From assembly GCA_905182035.1 (NCBI GenBank), contig CAJIZL010000026.1, forward strand, positions 1-52,420: 52,420 bases of DNA. The letters are read 5' to 3'. The stretch's first letter is position 1, and each line of letters opens with the position of its first letter. The notes beneath the pieces were generated by a model, which saw only the letters and a program-made list of their open reading frames with translations, did no database searches and was not told the origin of the DNA. Shown here one piece after another: positions 46,241-52,420 of this stretch. Both the position numbers and the translations under genes were made by a program. Source of the stretch: Oceanospirillaceae bacterium ASP10-02a. GTDB taxonomy: Bacteria; Pseudomonadota; Gammaproteobacteria; Pseudomonadales; Balneatricaceae.

Positions 46241-48013
46241 ATGCGAAGCCATTATTGCGGCGAACTAAGAGCCAGCGATGTTGACCAACAAATTACTCTA
46301 TGCGGTTGGGTTCATCGTCGCCGCGATCACGGTGGTGTGATTTTTCTAGACCTGCGTGACCGCGAGGGTATCGTGCAGGTAGTGTTTGACCCAGACCGTG
46401 AGGATAGCTTTGCTTTAGCCGACGCTTGCCGTAATGAATTTGTGGTTAAGGTCAATGGTTTAGTCCGTGCTCGCCCTGCGGGCACTGACAATCCAGACAT
46501 GCCTACAGGGGCTGTGGAAGTGCTAGGCCAAGAGCTTGAGATTCTCAACAAATCTGACACCCCTCCATTCCAATTAGACGAACACCAGTCTGTGGGTGAA
46601 GACGTGCGTCTTAAATATCGTTATGTAGATTTACGTCGCCCAGAAATGGCTGCTAAATTAAAGCTGCGCTCTAAGGTCAGCACTTTTATCCGTAACTTCT
46701 TGGATCAGAATGGCTTTTTAGACATTGAAACACCTATCTTGACCCGTGCCACCCCAGAGGGGGCACGAGATTATTTAGTGCCTAGCCGAACTCACGAAGG
46801 CCACTTCTTTGCGCTGCCTCAGTCACCACAGCTGTTCAAGCAATTGTTAATGGTGTCTGGCATGGACCGTTATTATCAGATTGCTAAGTGTTTTCGCGAC
46901 GAAGACCTTCGCGCAGATCGTCAGCCAGAATTTACTCAAATTGACATTGAGACATCCTTTATGGATGAAACTCAGATTATGGCTATCACTGAGAAAATGG
47001 TTGTAGAGTTATTTAACAGCCAGATCAATGTAAATCTAGGCACCTTTCCTAGTATGTCTTACAGTGAAGCTATGGAAATATACGGCAGTGATAAGCCAGA
47101 TTTACGTATTCCTTTGCAGTTAGTAACTGTTAGTGACCTGATGGTAGATGTAGACTTTAAGGTTTTTGCTGGCCCAGCTAACGATATCAATGGCCGTGTA
47201 GCGGGTCTTAAGGTGCCTAATGGCGCCAGCTTAACCCGCAAGCAAATTGATATTTATACCAAGTTTGTCGGTATCTACGGTGCTCGGGGCTTGGCTTACA
47301 TTAAAGTCAACGACGCCAGTGACTTGGAAGAAGGTTTACAATCTCCTATTGTTAAGTTTTTGCCCTTAGAAGTGCGAGCGGCCTTACTTGAACGTTTAGA
47401 TGCCAAAGATGGCGATTTAATCTTCTTTGGTGCAGACAGCGAAAAAGTAGTGAACGAAGCGCTGGGTGCCTTGCGTTGTAAAATTGGCGAAGATCTGGAG
47501 CTAATGACTTGTGAATGGGCGCCTTTATGGGTGGTAGACTTCCCAATGTTTGAAGCGACTTCAGATGGCGGCATTACTGCTATTCACCACCCATTTACAG
47601 CACCTTCTTGTACGCCAGAAGAATTGGAAGCCTCTCCATTAACGGGTTTGTCTCGTGCCTACGATATGGTACTTAACGGCACTGAGTTAGGTGGTGGTTC
47701 TATTCGTATACATCAGCAAGATATGCAAACCAAAGTGTTTGAATTGTTGAATATTGGTGCAGAAGAGCAGCAAGAGAAGTTTGGCTTCCTATTGGACGCG
47801 TTGAAGTTTGGTTGTCCTCCACACGGTGGTTTGGCTTTTGGTTTAGATCGTTTAGTCATGTTAATGACTGGCTCTAGTTCTATACGTGAAGTGATTGCCT
47901 TTCCTAAAACCCAGAGTGCTGCCTGTGTCATGACTCAAGCACCGGGTATTGTGGCCACTAAGCAATTACGCGAACTGAACATTAAGTTACGTGAAAAAGT
48001 AACTGCTGAATAA
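46241..48013 (+). CDS. aspS: Aspartyl-tRNA synthetase
   Basis: AspS charges tRNA-Asp. The 590-residue bacterial-type enzyme has an N-terminal OB-fold ([20 protein letters not shown]), class II motif 1 around [11 protein letters not shown], motif 2 [18 protein letters not shown], the GAD insertion (~300-420) and motif 3 [12 protein letters not shown]. The stop is followed by a strong terminator. yebC, often found between aspS and ruvC, is not here. Confidence 0.97.
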   Translation: MRSHYCGELRASDVDQQITLCGWVHRRRDHGGVIFLDLRDREGIVQVVFDPDREDSFALADACRNEFVVKVNGLVRARPAGTDNPDMPTGAVEVLGQELEILNKSDTPPFQLDEHQSVGEDVRLKYRYVDLRRPEMAAKLKLRSKVSTFIRNFLDQNGFLDIETPILTRATPEGARDYLVPSRTHEGHFFALPQSPQLFKQLLMVSGMDRYYQIAKCFRDEDLRADRQPEFTQIDIETSFMDETQIMAITEKMVVELFNSQINVNLGTFPSMSYSEAMEIYGSDKPDLRIPLQLVTVSDLMVDVDFKVFAGPANDINGRVAGLKVPNGASLTRKQIDIYTKFVGIYGARGLAYIKVNDASDLEEGLQSPIVKFLPLEVRAALLERLDAKDGDLIFFGADSEKVVNEALGALRCKIGEDLELMTCEWAPLWVVDFPMFEATSDGGITAIHHPFTAPSCTPEELEASPLTGLSRAYDMVLNGTELGGGSIRIHQQDMQTKVFELLNIGAEEQQEKFGFLLDALKFGCPPHGGLAFGLDRLVMLMTGSSSIREVIAFPKTQSAACVMTQAPGIVATKQLRELNIKLREKVTAE

Positions 48014-48052
48014 TTGACCTATTTATTGAGGTTAGCCGGCTAGCAGGTGAAC

Positions 48053-48085
48053 AAGGCCCATCATTAAGTTGTTGGGCCTTTTTTT
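48053..48085 (+). terminator. Rho-independent terminator after aspS
   Basis: AAGGCCCA (48053-48060), a 12-base loop and TGGGCCTT (48073-48080) form a perfect 8-bp GC-rich stem followed by a run of T. It ends the FmdB-aspS operon 40 bp after the stop. Upstream, a 10-bp palindrome, TAGCCGGCTA, at 48033-48042 is unexplained. Confidence 0.9.
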
Positions 48086-48180
48086 GTGGTTACTTTATTG
48101 ATAGGAAAAAAACTACTGTGATTTTGTACAGTATTTGCTAGTATTGGCCTATCAGTAAACTCACCAGCGAATGCTATCTC

Positions 48181-48744
48181 ATGGCACTCATATTAGGAAT
48201 TGACCCCGGCTCTCGTAAAACTGGCTATGGCATTATTAATGCGGTGGGAGCATCACGTATCTATGTAGCCAGTGGTCATATAAAAATTTCTGGTGATGAA
48301 TTAGCTGGGCGCCTAGGACAGATATACCGTGGCGTAGATGAGATTATTGAAACCTATGTGCCTCAAGAATTTGCCATCGAACAAGTGTTTATGGCTCGCA
48401 ATGCCGATTCTGCTCTTAAACTTGGCCAAGCCCGTGGTGTAGCTATGGTAGCCGCAGTTAATCACGGTCTGCCTGTCTCTGAATATTCGGCGCGGCAGGT
48501 AAAACAAGCTGTTGTAGGCAATGGAGCAGCGGCAAAACATCAAGTGCAAGAAATGGTGGCTCGGTTGCTTAAACTGCCCGGCTTGCCCCAGGAAGATGCT
48601 GCCGATGCCCTAGCCATTGCTATTTGTCATGCCAATACCCATGCCAGTCTTGTTCGTTTGGCCACTAGTCGAAGCCCCGCAAGTGCCAGAACACAAGTAT
48701 TACTTAATGAGCTTAAGGGGAGTCGCCGTGGACGCGTTCGATAA
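48181..48744 (+). CDS. ruvC: Holliday junction resolvase RuvC
   Basis: RuvC cuts Holliday junctions as a dimer. The 187-residue protein has all four active-site acids: Asp8 ([12 protein letters not shown]), Glu67 (FAIEQVF), Asp139 and Asp142 ([13 protein letters not shown]), at positions one higher than in E. coli. It starts the ruvC-ruvA-ruvB group; the terminator behind aspS means it has its own promoter in 48086-48180. Confidence 0.96.
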   Translation: MALILGIDPGSRKTGYGIINAVGASRIYVASGHIKISGDELAGRLGQIYRGVDEIIETYVPQEFAIEQVFMARNADSALKLGQARGVAMVAAVNHGLPVSEYSARQVKQAVVGNGAAAKHQVQEMVARLLKLPGLPQEDAADALAIAICHANTHASLVRLATSRSPASARTQVLLNELKGSRRGRVR

Positions 48745-48771
48745 ATCCAATACCCATATAGGTCGATTAAA

Positions 48772-49383
48772 ATGATTGCACGTATTAGTGGTGTATTAGT
48801 ACACAAACAACCTGCTCAAGTGGTTATAGATGTGCAGGGTGTAGCCTATGAAATTGAAATTTCTTTTAATAGTTTTTGCCAATTGCCAACTGAAGGTGAA
48901 ACTGCCGTATTACATACGCATTTTGTTGTACGTGAAGATGCCCAACTACTCTTTGGGTTTTTTCAACTAGAAGAACGGAGCCTGTTTCGGATCTTAATAA
49001 AGGTCAATGGGGTAGGCCCAAAATTGGGTTTAGCCATTTTATCAGGCATGGACGCTGATGCTTTTTGCCACTGCGTTCAAAACCAAGATTCGGCCACCTT
49101 GGTGAAAATTCCTGGTGTAGGTAAAAAAACTGCCGAACGTTTAGTCTTAGAGCTAGGCGATAAGCTTTCATCATGGCAAACTGGAGCTAATACTGGTGTT
49201 CAAGCCGGCTCTGTTAAACCTGCACTATTTGCTATTAGTGCCCAGTCAGAAGCGGAAAGTGCTTTGGTGGCTTTAGGTTACAAGCCCGTACAGGCCAGTA
49301 AAGCGGTAGCGGCAGCTATTAGGTCTTCACCAGATGGAGGTTGCGAAGACCTCATCCGCTTATCTTTAAAAGGTATGATATAG
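48772..49383 (+). CDS. ruvA: Holliday junction branch migration protein RuvA
   Basis: RuvA tetramers bind the junction and load RuvB. The 203-residue protein has the OB-fold N-terminus (MIARISGVLV), two helix-hairpin-helix motifs (LIKVNGVGPKLGLAIL and LVKIPGVGKKTAERLVLEL) and a C-terminal RuvB-binding domain (ESALVALGYKPVQASKAV). It lies 27 bp after ruvC. Confidence 0.96.
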   Translation: MIARISGVLVHKQPAQVVIDVQGVAYEIEISFNSFCQLPTEGETAVLHTHFVVREDAQLLFGFFQLEERSLFRILIKVNGVGPKLGLAILSGMDADAFCHCVQNQDSATLVKIPGVGKKTAERLVLELGDKLSSWQTGANTGVQAGSVKPALFAISAQSEAESALVALGYKPVQASKAVAAAIRSSPDGGCEDLIRLSLKGMI

Positions 49384-49465
49384 GCTTGGGTGTTGTGCGT
49401 TCAATACACTTTGACTCGGTAGCTGTTAAGAGTAATCAACAAATGTTAACAATGATGGGTATGGC

Positions 49466-50494
49466 ATGATAGAAGCGGATCGTTTTGGCTCGCCAGTAGA
49501 AGAGGTAAGTCAGTTAGGTGAAGACCATTTAGAGCGGGCTCTTAGACCAAAGTTGTTGAAGGATTATATTGGTCAGCCGGTGGTTCAAGAGCAAATGGGG
49601 ATTTACATTGCTGCAGCAAAGGGCAGAGCAGAGGCTCTAGACCATACGCTAATATATGGACCTCCTGGCCTTGGCAAGACCACACTTGCCCATATCATTG
49701 CTAATGAAATGGGAGGTGATTTAAAAACGACTTCTGGTCCAGTGTTAGAAAAAGCAGGTGATTTAGCTGCCATGCTGACCAACTTGGAAGCCGGAGATGT
49801 GTTATTTATTGACGAAATTCATCGTCTAAACCCTGTAATAGAAGAGATTCTTTACCCAGCAATGGAAGACTATCAATTAGATATTATGATAGGGGAAGGG
49901 CCTGCTGCAAGGTCGATTAAGCTAGATTTGCCGCCCTTTACACTGGTTGGTGCAACCACGCGTGCCGGGTCCCTTACGTCTCCTTTGCGGGACCGTTTTG
50001 GTATTACCCAGCGCTTGGAATACTATTCAATAGAAGATTTAACTACCATAGTCTTACGTTCTGCACATTTGTCCGAAGTACAAATAGAGGCTTCTGGCGC
50101 CGCAGAGGTGGCCCGCAGATCCAGAGGCACTCCACGCATTGCCAACCGCCTTCTGCGTCGAACTCGTGACTATGCTGAAGTTAAATTTGACGGCGTAATT
50201 AGCGATCATGTGGCAGATAAAGCGCTAAACATGCTCAATGTTGATCACCTCGGGTTTGACCACATGGACCGGTGTTTGATGCTGGCAATTATTGAGAAGT
50301 TTGCAGGGGGACCTGTTGGTATTGACAATTTGGCGGCAGCAATTAGCGAGCAAAGAGAAACCATAGAAGATGTTCTGGAGCCTTACCTGATACAGCAGGG
50401 TTTTATTATGCGTACGCCTAGAGGCAGAATTGTAACTGATCGAGCTTATGATCACTTTGGGCTTGTTCCTGCTAAAGGCAGTGCCAAAAGTTAA
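49466..50494 (+). CDS. ruvB: Holliday junction helicase RuvB
   Basis: RuvB is the AAA+ motor of branch migration. The 342-residue protein has FIGQ-equivalent [12 protein letters not shown], Walker [12 protein letters not shown], Walker [10 protein letters not shown], sensor [18 protein letters not shown] and a C-terminal winged helix ([13 protein letters not shown]). A TTGGAA/TTCCAA inverted repeat follows 17 bp after the stop. No ybgC is found before tolQ. Confidence 0.97.
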   Translation: MIEADRFGSPVEEVSQLGEDHLERALRPKLLKDYIGQPVVQEQMGIYIAAAKGRAEALDHTLIYGPPGLGKTTLAHIIANEMGGDLKTTSGPVLEKAGDLAAMLTNLEAGDVLFIDEIHRLNPVIEEILYPAMEDYQLDIMIGEGPAARSIKLDLPPFTLVGATTRAGSLTSPLRDRFGITQRLEYYSIEDLTTIVLRSAHLSEVQIEASGAAEVARRSRGTPRIANRLLRRTRDYAEVKFDGVISDHVADKALNMLNVDHLGFDHMDRCLMLAIIEKFAGGPVGIDNLAAAISEQRETIEDVLEPYLIQQGFIMRTPRGRIVTDRAYDHFGLVPAKGSAKS

Positions 50495-50710
50495 ATAGAC
50501 GCCGCAGCAGTTGGAACTTTTTTCCAAGGCACAGCTCAAAGCAAGAGTTATTGAGCTAACTTAGTGTTTATAATGGTATTATTGCTAGCCAGTTAAATGC
50601 TAATAAACTGGTAACATGGAAAAAATAATTTAACATTACCGTGTTTATACAACTATATTGTGTATCAGCTTTGCATAGAAAAATGTGTAAGGCCTTGAAG
50701 GGAGTCGTCT

Positions 50711-51394
50711 GTGGACAATAAAATGTCAGTATTGAGTTTGATTTTGAACGCCAGTTTCTTGGTGCAAATAGTCATGCTCTTGTTGTTGATCGCCTCGGTC
50801 ATGTCTTGGGTGATGATTTTTCAGCGCCGCACTGCCTTAAAATATGCCCGCAGTAATATGAAGGCGTTTGAAGAGCAGTTTTGGTCAGGTATTGATTTAA
50901 GTCAATTGTTTCGTCAAGTCAGTGCCGAACCTAACCCAGATAATGGTGCAGAAAACATATTTCGTGCTGGTATTAAAGAGTTTACCCGCTTAAGGCAACA
51001 AACTGACGCCGATGGTGATGCGGTAATGGAAGGCGTTCAGCGCGCCATGCGTGTAGCTATTGCTAAAGAAGAAGAAAAGCTCGAAGCTCATTTGTCATTT
51101 CTGGCAAGTGTGGGTTCCACCAGTCCCTACGTGGGCTTGTTTGGAACGGTTTGGGGTATCATGAATTCTTTTAGAGGGCTCGCTAATGCCCATCAGGCCA
51201 CCTTGGCCACTGTAGCGCCTGGTATTTCAGAAGCCCTAATTGCTACGGCTATGGGTTTGTTTGCTGCTATACCTGCAGTTATCGCTTATAACCGGTTTTC
51301 CCACACAGTTGATTCCATATTATCTAGTTATGAGACTTTCGCAGAAGAGTTTTCGAGCATTTTACATCGAAAAGCCCACGCATCTGAGCTATAG
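50711..51394 (+). CDS. tolQ: Tol-Pal system protein TolQ
   Basis: TolQ is the inner-membrane stator that uses the proton gradient with TolR to energise TolA and keep the outer membrane together at division. The 227-residue protein has three spans (about 13-35, 130-155 and 165-190) and the conserved LASVGSTSPYVGLFGTVWGI. The start is GTG 50711 with AAGGGAG seven bases upstream; ATG 50723 is too far from it. The 216-bp gap before it (50495-50710) contains several inverted repeats (50511-50527, 50533-50557, 50590-50612). Confidence 0.95.
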   Translation: MDNKMSVLSLILNASFLVQIVMLLLLIASVMSWVMIFQRRTALKYARSNMKAFEEQFWSGIDLSQLFRQVSAEPNPDNGAENIFRAGIKEFTRLRQQTDADGDAVMEGVQRAMRVAIAKEEEKLEAHLSFLASVGSTSPYVGLFGTVWGIMNSFRGLANAHQATLATVAPGISEALIATAMGLFAAIPAVIAYNRFSHTVDSILSSYETFAEEFSSILHRKAHASEL

Positions 51395-51402
51395 GTTTCA
51401 TT

Positions 51403-51837
51403 ATGAGTAATATTAGACGGCCTAGAACTAAGCGCCATAAACCTAACGCAGAAATAAACGTAGTGCCCTATATCGACGTCATGATGGTGCTGTTAGTTAT
51501 ATTTATGGTGACCGCGCCAATGTTGACTCAAGGGGTAAATGTAGATTTGCCTCAAGCTAAGTCTGACCCAGTAGCCAGCGATGAACTATCGGAACCCTTA
51601 GTGATCTCGGTTACTAAAACAGGTGATTATTACTTGGAATTGGGTGAGAATAACAAGCAGCCCATTAGCTTAGAGCGCATTAGTGTACAAGTAGGAAAAA
51701 TATTGCAACGTGCTCCAGATACACCAGTGTTATTGCGGGGCGATAGGGCCATCGAATACGGGCATATAGTTCGAATTATGACCGTGTTACAGCAGGCTGG
51801 TGCCCAAAGTGTTGGGCTGGTTTCGGAAAGTCCGTGA
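51403..51837 (+). CDS. tolR: Tol-Pal system protein TolR
   Basis: TolR partners TolQ as the other half of the proton-driven motor. The 144-residue protein has one span (~22-42) preceded by [19 protein letters not shown], with the proton-carrying Asp, and a periplasmic domain. The stop overlaps the GTG start of tolA (GTGA), so translation is coupled. Confidence 0.95.
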   Translation: MSNIRRPRTKRHKPNAEINVVPYIDVMMVLLVIFMVTAPMLTQGVNVDLPQAKSDPVASDELSEPLVISVTKTGDYYLELGENNKQPISLERISVQVGKILQRAPDTPVLLRGDRAIEYGHIVRIMTVLQQAGAQSVGLVSESP

Positions 51838-52420
51838 AACTAGACCACACCTATATTTTACCCAGTATATTTGCGTTCATTGTACATATCCTTGTGGCCT
51901 TCATTGTTATTTCAGAATGGCAGAGCAACAGTCAACGCACACCACCTGTGCTGATAAAGCACCGTGTTGAAGCAACCCTGATTGATTTAGATTCGTTGTT
52001 AGCCCGACAAAAGCAGACTGATTCTGCTGCAATCAAAAAAGCAGCCGATAGGAAAGCAGCCGATAAAAAAGCAGCCGATAAAAAAGCAGCCGATAAGAAA
52101 GCAGCCGATAAGAAAGCAGCCGATAAGAAAGTGGCTAAAAAGAAGGCAGCAGACAAGAAAGCAGCAGATAAGAAAGTGGCAGATAAGAAAGCAGCTAAAA
52201 AGAAGGCAGTAGACAAAAAAGCAGCTGATAAAAAAGCAGTAGACAAAAAAGCAGCAGATAAGAAAGTGGCCAAAAAGAAGGCAGCCGACAAAAAAGCAGC
52301 CGATAAGAAAGCAGCTGATAAGAAAGTGGCTAAAAAGAAGGCAGCAGACAAGAAAGTGGCAGATAAGAAAGCAGCTAAAAAGAAGGCAGTAGACAAAAAA
52401 GCAGCTGATAAAAAAGCAGT
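51834..52420 (+). CDS. tolA: Tol-Pal system protein TolA (3' end beyond the window)
   Basis: TolA spans the periplasm from TolQR to the outer membrane. It starts at GTG 51834, overlapping tolR. The N-terminal span (~9-29) is followed by a short segment ending in LARQKQTD, and from residue 65 by a long alanine/lysine-rich helix of AADKK-type pentapeptides, 26 complete units before the window ends. The C-terminal Pal-binding domain is outside. No stop or frameshift is seen in the visible part. Confidence 0.93.
   Translation, partial: MKLDHTYILPSIFAFIVHILVAFIVISEWQSNSQRTPPVLIKHRVEATLIDLDSLLARQKQTDSAAIKKAADRKAADKKAADKKAADKKAADKKAADKKVAKKKAADKKAADKKVADKKAAKKKAVDKKAADKKAVDKKAADKKVAKKKAADKKAADKKAADKKVAKKKAADKKVADKKAAKKKAVDKKAADKKA
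52026..52420 (+). repeat. 15-bp tandem repeat array in tolA
   Basis: Twenty-six complete 15-bp units (type GCAGCCGATAAGAAA, coding AADKK, with [15 protein letters not shown] and AVDKK variants) plus 5 bp run to the window end. There is a higher-order duplication: 52326-52420 is identical to 52131-52240 except that one 15-bp unit (52161-52175) is missing. This points to recent expansion and contraction by slippage or recombination. Confidence 0.95.

Noticed and set aside
51932..52396. Minus-strand ORF of 154 codons rich in Ala, Phe and Leu
   Set aside because: It is the shadow of the tolA repeat array; repeats without stops stay open in several frames.
52026..52420. Regular repeats that could suggest a CRISPR array
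   Set aside because: Units are contiguous 15-mers with no spacers and encode an in-frame Ala/Lys helix of TolA.

Overview
This window looks like ordinary chromosome from a moderately AT-rich marine gammaproteobacterium of the Pseudomonadales/Oceanospirillales type. The signs are smc-zipA-ligA in that order, a chemotaxis block running straight into a ccmABCDEFGHI operon, a PHP gene-scpA-scpB-rluB run, aspS followed by ruvCAB and tolQRA, and an H-NS family protein. No rRNA, tRNA, insertion sequence, phage or CRISPR was seen. Almost every gene is recognisable, so the interest lies in broken or unusual details.

Layout. 1-3384: the start of a ccoS-like gene (minus) at the left edge, a small protein related to the Ldh_2 dehydrogenases but lacking the central domain, the decayed 3' end of a ccoI/copper-ATPase gene, an alpha/beta hydrolase, tusA, yheU, a transglycosylase-like lipoprotein and a degenerate RNase-H-like protein. 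3559-14616: a complete acetate-uptake and acetate-switch module made of acs, a LuxR-type regulator, a CrbS-like transporter-kinase, a two-part sodium:solute symporter, a cNMP/CBS/DUF294 protein and a DEDDh exonuclease. 14752-22198: a chemotaxis cluster (STAS, CheY, CheA, CheW, CheR, CheD, CheB, ParA, CheW-like) with no receptor gene and no cheZ. 22270-29284: the full cytochrome c maturation operon ccmA-I.

29306-38770: smc with a 36-bp tandem duplication of its start, zipA with a long acidic linker, ligA, pgi, and an H-NS-like gene convergent with pgi. 38901-42056: PHP phosphoesterase, scpA, scpB, rluB, so all three SMC-ScpAB condensin subunits lie in this window. 42174-45755 (minus): a cation-efflux protein, a DUF2069 membrane protein, arsC/yfgD and proS. 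45960-52420: a FmdB zinc ribbon, aspS with a clear terminator, ruvC-ruvA-ruvB, tolQ, tolR and the start of tolA, which runs off the right edge in the middle of a 15-bp repeat array.

How it fits together: the left third handles acetate scavenging and its sensing, next to remnants of cbb3 oxidase biogenesis. The middle covers motility control and cytochrome c assembly. The right part holds housekeeping genes for chromosome segregation, division, ligation, recombination and envelope integrity. I found no convincing defence, secondary-metabolism or mobile system. The least understood conserved unit is the pair at 12149-14616, in which a nucleotidyltransferase-like signalling protein is translationally coupled to an exonuclease and sits downstream of an acetate-type symporter.
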